This document shows, in pieces, positions 8,132-17,517 of a stretch of DNA of 64,000 nucleotides. Numbering within the stretch: position 1 is the first letter of the stretch; every line of letters starts with the position of its first letter. The notes under the pieces are model-generated. The model was not told where the DNA came from and made no database searches. It saw only the letters and a program-made list of their open reading frames with translations. The stretch comes from Falsiroseomonas sp050563545 (lineage in GTDB: Bacteria > Pseudomonadota > Alphaproteobacteria > Acetobacterales > Acetobacteraceae), in contig NZ_JBNXUM010000030.1 of the NCBI RefSeq assembly GCF_050563545.1, positions 1 to 64,000 of the forward strand, written 5' to 3'. The position numbers and the translations under genes were made by a program.

Positions 8132-8566
8132 ATGTCGGACCGCTTCACCATGAAGCCCGAGGACATGATGAAGATGTTCTCGGAGTTCCGCCTGCCGCAC
8201 ATGGCGGACCTCGAAGGCCTCGCCCAGGCGCAGCGCCGCAACCTCGAGGCGCTGTCGGCGGCCAACCGCGTCGCGCTGGAAGGCGCGCAGGCCGTGGCGC
8301 GCCGGCACATGGAGATCGTGCAGGGCGCGATGACCGAGATGACCGAGGCGATGCGCGGCATGACCGGCACCGACAACCCGCAGGAGCGCGCGGCGCGTCA
8401 GGCGGAGCTCCTGAAGTCCGGCTACGAGAAGGCGGTGACGAACATCAGGGAGATCGCCGACCTCATCCAGAAGTCGAACGCCGAGGCGCTCGCGCTGCTG
8501 AACCGCCGCTTCGCCGAGGCGATGGACGAGATCAAGCAAATGGCCGCGAAGGCGGGGCAGGGGTGA
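8132..8566 (+). CDS. phasin family protein
   Basis: A 144-aa amphipathic, largely alpha-helical protein of the phasin_2 type, which coats polyhydroxyalkanoate granules and links them to the cytoplasm. Visible features are an N-terminal segment MKPEDMMKMFSEFRLPHM, the region LAQAQRRNLEALSAANRVAL typical for phasins, and a C-terminal helix with IREIADLIQKSNAEALALL. A good Shine-Dalgarno (GGAAGGAGC) precedes the ATG. No PHA synthase is present in the window, so the link to PHA storage is by family only. Confidence 0.88.
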   Translation: MSDRFTMKPEDMMKMFSEFRLPHMADLEGLAQAQRRNLEALSAANRVALEGAQAVARRHMEIVQGAMTEMTEAMRGMTGTDNPQERAARQAELLKSGYEKAVTNIREIADLIQKSNAEALALLNRRFAEAMDEIKQMAAKAGQG

Positions 8567-8595
8567 GGTAGGCGCGAGCCGAAGCCCCCTTTCTA

Positions 8596-8621
8596 CCCTC
8601 CCCCGCAGCTGCGGGGGAGGG
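8596..8621. terminator. perfect 26-nt palindrome between convergent genes
   Basis: A fully self-complementary 26-base sequence made of CCCTCCCCCGCAG and its complement CTGCGGGGGAGGG. It lies between the phasin gene (plus) and the histidine kinase gene (minus), where it can form a very stable hairpin for either transcript. There is no U-run on either side, so it is either a GC-only terminator or a member of a dispersed palindromic repeat (similar arms at 14255-14298 and 48993-49036). Confidence 0.55.
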
Positions 8622-8669
8622 AGACTACAAGCACGTGAGGGATTGGATGGCCCTGCGCGGCGCGCAGTG

Positions 8670-10085
8670 TCAGGCCGGCAGCGTCACCAGCGCCTGCAGC
8701 CCGCCCTCAGGCCGGTTCCGCAGCACCACGTCACCGCCATGCGCGCGCAGGATGTTGCGCGCGATGGGAAGCCCAAGCCCTGTCCCGCCGGTCTCGCGGT
8801 TGCGGCTCGTCTCCAGCCGGCGGAAGGGCTGGAACACCGTCTCCAGGTCGCCCGGCGGCACGCCCGGCCCGTCGTCGTTGACCTCGATCCGCAGCTGCCC
8901 CGGTGGCTGCGGCATCAGCCGAAGATGCGCCGAGCCGCCATAGGCCAGCGCATTGCCGACCAGGTTCGCCAGCGCCCGCTTCATCGCCACGGGCCGCGCG
9001 CGCACCGCCAGGTGCTCCGGCCCGTCATAGTCGATGAGCTCCGCCAGCTCCGGCCGTGCATCCGCCGCCTCGTCCAGCACCGTCCGGCACAGCGCCGCCA
9101 GGTCCACCTGCACCGAGGGCTCCGCCGCCGCCTCGTCGCGCGCGAAGGCGAGGGTGGCGCCGATCATCCCTTCCATCTCCTCGAGGTCGGCGAGGATCTT
9201 CCGCCGCTGCTCGTCGTCGTCGAGCAGCTCCGCCCGCAGCTTGAGCCGCGTGATCGGCGTCTTCAGGTCATGCCCGATCGCCGCTAGCATCTGCGTGCGG
9301 TCGCCGACGAAGCGGCGGATGCGCTCGGCCATGGTGTTGAAGGCATGGGCGGCCGTCGCGACCTCCGAAGGCCCGTTCTCCGGCAGGGGAGGCGCGTTGA
9401 CGTCCCGGCCCAGCCGCTCGGCCGCGGCGGCGAGGTCGCGGACGGGGCGCGTCAGGCGCCGCACGCCCCACAGCGTCAGCGCCGCGGCGGCCAGCGTCAT
9501 CAGCACGAAGGCCGCCAGGAAGGTCTCGGAATGCCACGGCCGCGGCGGCGGCATCTCGATGCGCAGGTTCAGCCAGCCCGTGTCGGGGAAGCGCAGGCTC
9601 ACAAGCATCACGCCCGGCCGGTTGGTGCCGGAGATGACGACCTCCCTCGGGCGCAGCCGCGGCGGGGCGGACATCATGGCGTCCACGCGGAGCAGGCGCA
9701 GGATCGGCGGCGGCGGGGGCGGGTAATGCGGCTTGGCCGCGGGCTCGTCTTCATAGGCGATGCGGAGCCCGGGCGGCAGGTCGATATCGGCGATCAGCGC
9801 GGCGCGCCGCTCCGGCGAGGCGAGCACAAGGCCGCGCCAGACCGCGAAGCTGCGCTGGGAGACCTCGCGCGCCTGCTGGAAGCGCTGCAAGTCCACGCGG
9901 TCCAGCGCATGGATGGTCAGCCCCGCCATCTGCACCAGCACGAGGCCGACGATCAGCACCAGTGCCGTGCGCCCGCCGAGCGAACCCGGGATCAGCCCGC
10001 GGAAGACCGAGAACCACGCGCGCCGCGCGCGGCCCGGCGCGGACGCCGCCGCGGGCGCGGCCCGAAGGGCGGCGTCGCCCTCCAT
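8670..10085 (-). CDS. EnvZ-like sensor histidine kinase
   Basis: A 471-aa membrane sensor kinase. One transmembrane helix at about 40-60, a periplasmic domain of about 110 residues with a proline run, a second helix around 180-205, then HAMP (RRLTRPVRDLAAAAERLG), the phosphoacceptor H-box IGHDLKTPITRLKLR, N-box LVGNALAYGG, and G1/G2 boxes NDDGPGVP and TGGTGLGLPIAR. It phosphorylates the OmpR-type regulator encoded just upstream; their coding regions overlap (TGATG). The stimulus is unknown. Confidence 0.92.
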   Translation of the reverse strand: MEGDAALRAAPAAASAPGRARRAWFSVFRGLIPGSLGGRTALVLIVGLVLVQMAGLTIHALDRVDLQRFQQAREVSQRSFAVWRGLVLASPERRAALIADIDLPPGLRIAYEDEPAAKPHYPPPPPPILRLLRVDAMMSAPPRLRPREVVISGTNRPGVMLVSLRFPDTGWLNLRIEMPPPRPWHSETFLAAFVLMTLAAAALTLWGVRRLTRPVRDLAAAAERLGRDVNAPPLPENGPSEVATAAHAFNTMAERIRRFVGDRTQMLAAIGHDLKTPITRLKLRAELLDDDEQRRKILADLEEMEGMIGATLAFARDEAAAEPSVQVDLAALCRTVLDEAADARPELAELIDYDGPEHLAVRARPVAMKRALANLVGNALAYGGSAHLRLMPQPPGQLRIEVNDDGPGVPPGDLETVFQPFRRLETSRNRETGGTGLGLPIARNILRAHGGDVVLRNRPEGGLQALVTLPA

Positions 10086-10816
10086 CAGCCCTTCTCGACC
10101 GTCGTGGCGAGCACGTAGCCGCCGCCGCGCACGGTCTTGATGATCTGCGGGTTGCGCCCGTCATCCTCGAGCTTGCGCCTCAGGCGGGACACCGCGACGT
10201 CGATCGCGCGGTCGAAGGGCCCGGCCTGGCGGCCGCGCAGCAGGTCCATCAGCATGTCGCGGGTCAGCACGCGGTTCGGGCGCTCGACCAGCGCGACCAG
10301 CAATTCGTACTCGCCGCCCGTCAGCGGCACCTCGACGCCCTGCGGGTTCACCAGGCGCCGCCGCGCGGGCTCCAGGAGCCAGCCCGAGAACTGGATCAGC
10401 TTGGCCGGCGGCTCCCCGTTGGCGGTGCCGGTCGAGCTGTCGGCGGTAGCGCGCCGCAGCACCGCGCGGATGCGCGCCAGCAGCTCGCGGGGGTTGAAGG
10501 GCTTGGCGACGTAGTCGTCGGCGCCGAGCTCGAGGCCGACGATGCGGTCGGTCTCTTCCCCCATCGCGGTCAGCATGACGATTGGCACCTCCGACTGGCC
10601 GCGCAGCCAGCGCGCGAAGTCGAGCCCCGACTCGCCGGGCATCATGAGGTCGAGCACGACCAGGTGGTAGCGGCCGAGCGGCCAGAGCTTGCGCGCCTCC
10701 CGCGCGTCGCGCGCGACGGTGACGCGGAAGGACTGCTTCTCCAGGAACTTGCCGAGGAGGTCCCGGATCTCCCGGTCGTCGTCCACGACCATGATGTGCG
10801 GCTGGGGCGTGTCCAT
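10085..10816 (-). CDS. OmpR-family response regulator
   Basis: A 243-aa two-domain regulator: receiver domain with acidic triad DDD (12-14), phosphoacceptor D56 in VVLDLMMPGESG, switch threonine and K105 in YVAKPF, then a C-terminal winged helix with the LTGGEYELL and IDVAVSRLRRKLEDD segments and the C-terminal hairpin VRGGGYVLA. I chose the ATG at 10816 because the receiver starts seven residues later; an in-frame ATG at 10915 would add an unconserved extension. It precedes and overlaps its partner kinase gene. Closest in layout to OmpR/EnvZ-type systems; targets unknown. Confidence 0.92.
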   Translation of the reverse strand: MDTPQPHIMVVDDDREIRDLLGKFLEKQSFRVTVARDAREARKLWPLGRYHLVVLDLMMPGESGLDFARWLRGQSEVPIVMLTAMGEETDRIVGLELGADDYVAKPFNPRELLARIRAVLRRATADSSTGTANGEPPAKLIQFSGWLLEPARRRLVNPQGVEVPLTGGEYELLVALVERPNRVLTRDMLMDLLRGRQAGPFDRAIDVAVSRLRRKLEDDGRNPQIIKTVRGGGYVLATTVEKG

Positions 10817-11059
10817 GCCTGTAACATAGCGCGGCGCGGGCCGGGCCGGAGAGGTTTCGGCGCGAGCCATGTTGCGCCGCGTCACAACCGGGCCCTCCGC
10901 AACAGGATGTTGCACTTGCTCACCCCCGCGGCCTTCGGGCGGTTACGTTCGGGGCGCATTATCATGGCATCGCTGGCCGACCCGGGCCGCGGCCCCTTCT
11001 TCCGGCCGCGCACTACCCCCCCTCCTGTCCCGGGTCGGCCTCCGTGCTAGGCGGCGGGG
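10817..11059. other. divergent intergenic region, no gene seen
   Basis: This 243-bp gap separates the start of the response-regulator gene from the plus-strand glycosylase gene. It should hold promoters in both directions. I can not identify convincing -35/-10 boxes, and no coding frame with a ribosome binding site stands out. Confidence 0.5.
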
Positions 11060-11734
11060 GTGCGCTCCCCTCCTGCACCTCCGCCGCCCCTTTTCCCCCA
11101 TCCCCCGGACTGGGCCCGCGATGCCGCGGATCGGCTGGCGGCAAAGCACGGCACCTTCGCCGGCATCGAGGACCGCGCGGGCCCGCTGCCCTGGCCGGTG
11201 CGGGAGGCGGGGTTTCCCGGTCTGCTGCGGGCGATCTGTGCCCAGCTCGTCTCCAACGAAGCCGCCTTCGCGATCTGGCGGCGCGTCTCGGCGTTGCCCG
11301 GCGCGACGACGCCCGAGGGCTTCCTGGCCCTGGCGCCGGAGCGTGTCGGCATCGAGGGCGGGCTCACGCGGCAGAAGGTGCGCCATGCCCGCGCGCTGGC
11401 CGAGGCGATCCTGTCGGGCGCGCTGCGCCTGGACGGGCTTGCCGCGATGGAGGACGAGGCCGCCATCGCGCATCTCTGCGAGATCAAGGGGATCGGCCGC
11501 TGGACGGCAGAGGTGCACCTGGTGTTCTCGCTGCAGCGGCCGGATGTGTTCCCATCGGGCGACCTGGCCCTGCAGGCGGCGGCGCAGCACCTGATGGGAC
11601 TGGACGCGCGACCGGATGCGAAGGCCATGGCGGCGATCGCGCGGGACTGGGCGCCGCACCGCTCGGTCGCGGCACGGCTGCTCTGGCACCACTGGCTGCA
11701 CCACACGAAACGCGCGACGCTGGACCCCGCATGA
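11060..11734 (+). CDS. AlkA-like DNA-3-methyladenine glycosylase
   Basis: A 224-aa helix-hairpin-helix base-excision glycosylase of the DNA-3-methyladenine glycosylase II superfamily. The HhH motif is LCEIKGIGRWTAEVHL, and the catalytic aspartate is in FPSGDLALQ about 20 residues later. It lacks the N-terminal beta domain of E. coli AlkA, as is usual for the short family. The start is GTG with GGCGGGG just before it; the first ten residues are a proline-rich lead. The stop overlaps the aminotransferase ATG (ATGA). Confidence 0.9.
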   Translation: MRSPPAPPPPLFPHPPDWARDAADRLAAKHGTFAGIEDRAGPLPWPVREAGFPGLLRAICAQLVSNEAAFAIWRRVSALPGATTPEGFLALAPERVGIEGGLTRQKVRHARALAEAILSGALRLDGLAAMEDEAAIAHLCEIKGIGRWTAEVHLVFSLQRPDVFPSGDLALQAAAQHLMGLDARPDAKAMAAIARDWAPHRSVAARLLWHHWLHHTKRATLDPA

Positions 11735-12897
11735 TCCTCTCCCGCCGTATCCGTGCCACCGAGACGCCGCCCATCCCCGCCGCCCGCGCCTGGGCGGCAC
11801 GCTATGACGGGCGGGCAGGCCCTGCGCTCGACCTCACCCAGGCGGTGCCGGGCTATCCGCCGCCGCCCGAGCTCCTGGCACGCCTGGCGGAGGCCTCGGG
11901 CAGCGCGGACAGCGCGGGCTACGGGCCGATCGCGGGCGACATGGCGCTGCGCGAGGCGCTGGCGACCGATGTCTCGGCCTTTTACGGCGCAGCGATCCCG
12001 CCCGCCGCCGTCGCGATCTCGGCGGGCTGCAACCTGGCCTTCGCCATGGCGATGCAGGTGCTGGCGGCCGAGGACGACGCGGTGCTGCTGCCCACGCCCT
12101 GGTACTTCAACCACCGCATGGCGCTGACCATGCAGGGCGTGCGCGCCATCCCCGTGCCGACCAGGCCGGAGGACGGCTTCGTGCCCGATCCCGAGCAGAT
12201 CGCCGCGCTGATCGCGGAGCACCGGCCGCGCGCGGTGGTGCTGGTGACGCCGAACAACCCGACTGGCGCGATCTACCCCGCCGAGGTGATCCACGCCGTG
12301 GCCGATCTCTGTCGGAAGGCGGGCTGCTTCCTGGTGCTGGACGAGACCTACCGCGACTTCCTGCCGACCGACCGGGTTCCGCCGCATAACCTCCTCGCCG
12401 ACCCCGACTGGGGCGACGTGCTCGTGCATCTCTATTCCTTCTCCAAGGCCTATTGCGTACCGGGCCACCGCGCCGGCGCGATCGCGGCCGGGCCCGAGGT
12501 CATGGCGGAACTCGAGAAGGCCTTCGACACCTTCCAGATCTGCCCGCCGCGCCCCGTGCAGGTCGCGCTGGCCTGGGCGATCCCGGCGCTCGGCGCCTGG
12601 CGCGACGGCAACCGCGCGATGATGGCCGGCCGCGCCGCGTTCTTCCGCGACGCCGTGGCGCAACTGCCGGGGTGGCGGCTTGACGCGATCGGCACGTATT
12701 TCGCCTATCTCCGCGTGCCCGAAGCGGCGCCCGATGCGATGCGGACGGCCGAGATCCTGGCTGCGGAACAGGGGCTGATGACGCTGCCCGGCCCCTTCTT
12801 CGGACCGGGGCAGGATCGCCATATCCGCCTCGCCTTCGCCAATGCCGGCGAGGCGGTGCTGGGCCAGGTGCCCGGGCGCCTCGCGGCCTTCTCATGA
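11731..12897 (+). CDS. class I/II PLP-dependent aminotransferase
   Basis: A 388-aa fold-type I aminotransferase. Landmarks are VTPNNPTGAIYP (PLP/phosphate and substrate contact), LVLDETYRDF with the PLP-binding aspartate, and the Schiff-base lysine in YSFSKAYCVPGHRAG; the C-terminal arginine that binds the substrate carboxylate is in HIRLAFAN. It likely transfers an amino group between an amino acid and a 2-oxoacid. It is the middle gene of an overlapping trio with the glycosylase and the DsbA-like gene. Exact amino acid is unknown. Confidence 0.9.
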   Translation: MILSRRIRATETPPIPAARAWAARYDGRAGPALDLTQAVPGYPPPPELLARLAEASGSADSAGYGPIAGDMALREALATDVSAFYGAAIPPAAVAISAGCNLAFAMAMQVLAAEDDAVLLPTPWYFNHRMALTMQGVRAIPVPTRPEDGFVPDPEQIAALIAEHRPRAVVLVTPNNPTGAIYPAEVIHAVADLCRKAGCFLVLDETYRDFLPTDRVPPHNLLADPDWGDVLVHLYSFSKAYCVPGHRAGAIAAGPEVMAELEKAFDTFQICPPRPVQVALAWAIPALGAWRDGNRAMMAGRAAFFRDAVAQLPGWRLDAIGTYFAYLRVPEAAPDAMRTAEILAAEQGLMTLPGPFFGPGQDRHIRLAFANAGEAVLGQVPGRLAAFS

Positions 12898-12908
12898 GGA
12901 GTTCGGCC

Positions 12909-13580
12909 ATGCGCACCCTCGACGTGGTCTCGGATGCGATCTGCCCGTGGTGCTGGATCGGCAAGGCGCATCTGGACGCCGCGCTGGCGTCGCTGAAGCA
13001 GGACGGGATCGAGTTCCGCCTGCGCTGGCGGCCCTTCCAGCTGAACCCGGACATGCCGGAGGAAGGGGTCGAGCGCGACGCCTACCGTGCCGCCAAGTTC
13101 GGCTCGACGGAGCGTGGGCGGCAACTCGACGCGCAGGTCGCGGATGCCGGGCGCGCGGCGGGGCTTTCCTTCCGCCACGACCTGATGACGCGCACGCCCA
13201 ATACGGTCGCCGCCCATCGCGTCATCCGTGCGGCCGAGGATGCCGGCGTCCAGCACGACGTCGTGGACGCGCTGTTCCGCGCCTATTTCCAGGAAGGCCG
13301 CGACATCGGCGACGCCGCGGTGCTGGACGAGGTCGCGGCGTCTGCGGGGCTGCCGGGGATGGCCGCTATGCTGGCGACCTCTGCGCACCGGGACGAGGTG
13401 CTTGCCCGGGACATGTCGGCGCGCCGCGGCGGGATCAACGGCGTGCCGTCCTTCCTGATGGACCGCTACCTCCTGTTCAGCGGCGCGATGCCGGCGGAGC
13501 GCATGGCGGACGCCTTCCGCCAGGCGAAGGCGATCCTCGACGCGCGCGAAGCGCAGCCCGCCCAGCCCGCCGGCGCCTGA
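12909..13580 (+). CDS. DsbA-family FrnE-like oxidoreductase
   Basis: A 223-aa thioredoxin-fold protein of the FrnE/DsbA 2-hydroxychromene-isomerase superfamily. The active-site CPWC is in DAICPWCWIGK at about residues 12-21, and the C-terminal segment GGINGVPSFLMD carries the cis-proline loop. There is no signal peptide, so it acts in the cytosol. An in-frame ATG at 12894 exists, but GAGGAG sits a proper distance before the ATG at 12909 and the conserved RTLDVVSD begins there. FrnE proteins are linked with polyketide biosynthesis or oxidative-stress resistance; which applies here is unknown. Confidence 0.88.
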   Translation: MRTLDVVSDAICPWCWIGKAHLDAALASLKQDGIEFRLRWRPFQLNPDMPEEGVERDAYRAAKFGSTERGRQLDAQVADAGRAAGLSFRHDLMTRTPNTVAAHRVIRAAEDAGVQHDVVDALFRAYFQEGRDIGDAAVLDEVAASAGLPGMAAMLATSAHRDEVLARDMSARRGGINGVPSFLMDRYLLFSGAMPAERMADAFRQAKAILDAREAQPAQPAGA

Positions 13581-13669
13581 AACACGCGCAACACCGGCGA
13601 AACCGTGCGGCGTTCCCGCGCGAGGCGATGATGCGCTAGGCTGCGCCCAGCATTGGGGGAGCCTCGCTC

Positions 13670-14230
13670 ATGGAATGGCTGATCGTCCTCGGGGTCATCG
13701 TCGTCCTCGGCCTGTGGTTCGTGGTGATCTACAACCGCCTGGTCGCACTGCGGCAGACCTGCGGACAGTCCTGGGCCGACATCGAGGTGCAGCTCAAGCA
13801 ACGCCACGACCTGGTCCCCAACCTGGTCGAGACGGTGAAGGGCTATGCCAGCCACGAGCGCGGCACGCTGGAGGCGGTGATCCAGGCCCGCAACAACGCG
13901 GTGCGCGCGAGCGGGCCGGAAGCGGCCTCCGCCGCCGAGGGGCAGCTCGGCGCGGCGCTGGGACGGCTGTTTGCGCTGTCAGAGGCCTATCCAGACCTGA
14001 AGGCCAACACGAACTTCCTGTCGCTGCAGGGGGAGCTCTCGACCATCGAGACCAAAATCGCCGCCGCGCGGCGCTTCTTCAACAACGCGGTCAGCGAGTT
14101 CAACACGGCGATCCAGTCCATCCCCGCGGTGTTCTTCGCCGGCGCCATGGGCTTCACCCAGCGCGGCTTCTTCGAGTTGGATGCCGAGGAGCGCGCCGCG
14201 ACGAAGAACGCGCCTCAGGTGAAGTTCTGA
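13670..14230 (+). CDS. LemA family membrane protein
   Basis: A 186-aa LemA-type protein. One N-terminal transmembrane helix (residues 3-20) is followed by a long helical bundle with the family signatures NRLVALRQTCGQSWADIEVQLKQR (read in two parts here: NRLVALRQTC and SWADIEVQLKQRHDLVPNLV) and a conserved C-terminal FNTAIQSIP. Its cellular role is unclear. It is followed by an M48 metalloprotease gene, the usual partner of lemA in many proteobacteria, with a hairpin element between them. Confidence 0.93.
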   Translation: MEWLIVLGVIVVLGLWFVVIYNRLVALRQTCGQSWADIEVQLKQRHDLVPNLVETVKGYASHERGTLEAVIQARNNAVRASGPEAASAAEGQLGAALGRLFALSEAYPDLKANTNFLSLQGELSTIETKIAAARRFFNNAVSEFNTAIQSIPAVFFAGAMGFTQRGFFELDAEERAATKNAPQVKF

Positions 14231-14254
14231 TGACGCGCCGGGCGGTCACGGCGC

Positions 14255-14298
14255 TGCCCCCTCCCCATCCCTCCGCCGCAACTGCGGGGGAGGGGGCA
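14255..14298. repeat. GC-rich hairpin element between lemA and the M48 protease gene
   Basis: The outer arms TGCCCCCTCC (14255-14264) and GGAGGGGGCA (14289-14298) pair perfectly, and an inner GCCGCA/TGCGG stem is possible. It resembles the palindrome at 8596 and the arms at 48993-49036. Because it falls between two genes that are normally expressed together, it may be an attenuator or an mRNA-stability element rather than a terminator, or simply a dispersed repeat. Confidence 0.5.
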
Positions 14299-14316
14299 GA
14301 AAGGCTGGAGTAAGTC

Positions 14317-15744
<1,428 letters not shown>

Positions 15745-15772
15745 GCGCGGGCGGGGCGTTCGAGGAGAACGC

Positions 15773-16216
15773 ATGCAACGCCGTCCGCTGATCCTCGCCA
15801 TCCCCGCCCTGCTGTCCCGCCCCGCCCGCGCCGACCCGCCGGCAGGCTTCATCGGGATCGTGCCAACGGAAGGCGGCGGGACGGTCGCGCTGGCGGCCGC
15901 GCAGGTCGTGCGCGTCGGCCGGGCCGAGGGCCATACGGTCATCGACACCGCGGCCTGGGTGCAGCAGCGCACGGTCGAGTCCGTGGACTCCGTCGCCGCC
16001 CGCCTGGCCGCGGCCGGCGCGCGCTTCATCCCGCTGACTGACCTCGCGAACGGGCGGATCTACCTCGCCGCCGACCGCATCGTGCTGGTCCGCGAGTCCG
16101 GCGCGCGGCATGCGGCCGGTGCCCGCGCAGCGATCGTCATGGTCGGGCTGCGCTTCGGCACCGATGTCGCGGTGCGCGAGTCCGCCGAGGAAGTGCTGGT
16201 CCTGCTCGGCCGCTGA
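15773..16216 (+). CDS. small secreted protein of unknown function
   Basis: A 147-aa protein with a likely Sec signal peptide (Arg-rich start, hydrophobic stretch LILAIPALLS, cleavage after the ALLSRPARA region around residue 21). The mature part shows two beta-alpha units (GGGTVALAAAQVVRVG and GRIYLAADRIVLVRES) that look like an internal repeat, each with an A-A-x-x-V-R/L-V core. I do not recognise a family. It is 28 bases after the M48 gene with GAGGAG in front, so may be co-transcribed. Its stop codon abuts the converging racemase-like gene with no gap. Confidence 0.6.
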   Translation: MQRRPLILAIPALLSRPARADPPAGFIGIVPTEGGGTVALAAAQVVRVGRAEGHTVIDTAAWVQQRTVESVDSVAARLAAAGARFIPLTDLANGRIYLAADRIVLVRESGARHAAGARAAIVMVGLRFGTDVAVRESAEEVLVLLGR

Positions 16217-16852
16217 TCAGGCCGCGCCGAGCAGCGCCTTCATCTTGCGCACCGCGCTGCCCGGGGTCGTGACCACCGGCCGTCCCGTCGCCGCCGCCAC
16301 CATCCCCGCCGCGCGCGCCAGGCTGAACTGACCAAGCAGGATGACGTCGCAATCGCGCAGCCTTCGCGACGCCTCGGCGGCCAGGCGGTCATGCCTCTCG
16401 AGGTCGCCCGCATCCATCGCCGCCAGCGCTCCCTCGGCCAGGCTCGTGACGACCTCGACGCCGGCCGGGAATTCCGCGGGCATGGAGGCGATGGTGCCGG
16501 GAAAGGTCGCGAGCAGCCCGACCTTCCGCCCGATAGCGAGCGCCTCCTCGATTGCCGCCTCGTTCGGCTTCAGGACGGGCATGGGCGAGAGGTCCCGCGC
16601 GCAGGCGTCGATGCAGGGGCCGAAGGCCGAGCAGGAGAACAGGATCGCATCAGCCCCGGTGCCAGCGGCGTAGCGCGCCAGCGTCCGGAAGCGCCCGGTC
16701 ATCGCGGGGGTCAGCGCCCCGTCCCGCGCCAGGTCGGCCGAAAGGCTGTCGTCCAGCAGGTTCATCAGCCGCGCCTCGGGCCATTCGGTGCGGAAGGCCG
16801 CCTCGATGGGTGGCGGCGAATGCCGCAGGGCGTGGATCAGCGCGATTCGCAT
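16217..16852 (-). CDS. Asp/Glu racemase-superfamily protein with one catalytic cysteine
   Basis: A 211-aa protein of the aspartate/glutamate/hydantoin racemase fold. The first catalytic cysteine is visible in ILFSCSAFGP, but the position where racemases carry the second cysteine (normally LLGC) reads VILLGQFSLA, with Gln in its place. A two-base racemase needs both thiols, so the protein probably performs a different reaction (for example decarboxylation or isomerisation with one cysteine). The ATG was chosen because MRIALIHA starts the first beta strand. It lies 47 bases after the secreted-protein gene on the same strand. Confidence 0.75.
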   Translation of the reverse strand: MRIALIHALRHSPPPIEAAFRTEWPEARLMNLLDDSLSADLARDGALTPAMTGRFRTLARYAAGTGADAILFSCSAFGPCIDACARDLSPMPVLKPNEAAIEEALAIGRKVGLLATFPGTIASMPAEFPAGVEVVTSLAEGALAAMDAGDLERHDRLAAEASRRLRDCDVILLGQFSLARAAGMVAAATGRPVVTTPGSAVRKMKALLGAA

Positions 16853-16899
16853 GTCGAGGGTCTCGAGCGACGCCCGGGACGGGGTCCTGGCCGGAGCGT

Positions 16900-17346
16900 T
16901 CAGTGCCCGACGCAGCGCTTCAGCGGCGCGGGAAACTCGCCGCAATCCGGGAAGACGATCTCGTCCGGACCGCGCCGCTCCACCCGCAGCACATTGGGGC
17001 CGGCGGGGCAGCCGAAGCCGAAATCGGCCGGCAGCCGGGCGCCGAAGGGCGTGCTCTGCGCCTGCACCGGAACGAAGCGGAACTCCAGAACGTCGGGGTC
17101 GGCAGCCACCGTCTCGATCAGGCGCTGGCGGTACGGCACCTCGAAGACGGACGCGCGCATCACGACGTCGCGGGTGAAGATCACCGTGGGCTGGCCGGTG
17201 CAGCGCGGTCCCTCGGTATCGGCCGCCGGGAAGATCCCGCCGGTCCAGGACCCGAAGACCCAGGCATGCGGCGGCTGGCCCTGCTGGGCCGATCCGCCAG
17301 CCGCGAGAGCCAGCACCATCGCCACCGCCAGCATCCAACGTCGCAT
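16900..17346 (-). CDS. small secreted protein with conserved cysteines, unknown function
   Basis: A 148-aa protein starting MRRWMLAVAMVLALAAGGSAQ, a clean Sec signal peptide with cleavage near residue 21. The mature domain has four cysteines (in PRCTGQP, FGCPAG, FPDCGEF and LKRCVGH), likely two disulfides, and a tryptophan-containing WVFGSWTGGIFP segment near the mature N terminus. GGGGAG precedes the ATG. A longer reading frame upstream is not needed. I recognise no family; similar proteins are seen as hypothetical exported proteins in Acetobacteraceae, which I recall only loosely. Confidence 0.65.
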   Translation of the reverse strand: MRRWMLAVAMVLALAAGGSAQQGQPPHAWVFGSWTGGIFPAADTEGPRCTGQPTVIFTRDVVMRASVFEVPYRQRLIETVAADPDVLEFRFVPVQAQSTPFGARLPADFGFGCPAGPNVLRVERRGPDEIVFPDCGEFPAPLKRCVGH

Positions 17347-17517
17347 GCCGCTCCCCCGTGGTCGGACCCGATCCCTATACCCCCTGGGGCGCGGATCGCC
17401 TATCGGGTCAGCCCTCAAGGCAGATCGCCGCGAAGCGGGGTCGCCTGAAGGCGCGAATCGGCTTTGCGAACAGCGAGCTACGGCAACAAGCCTGATCCAC
17501 GGACCAGGCTCCATGCC

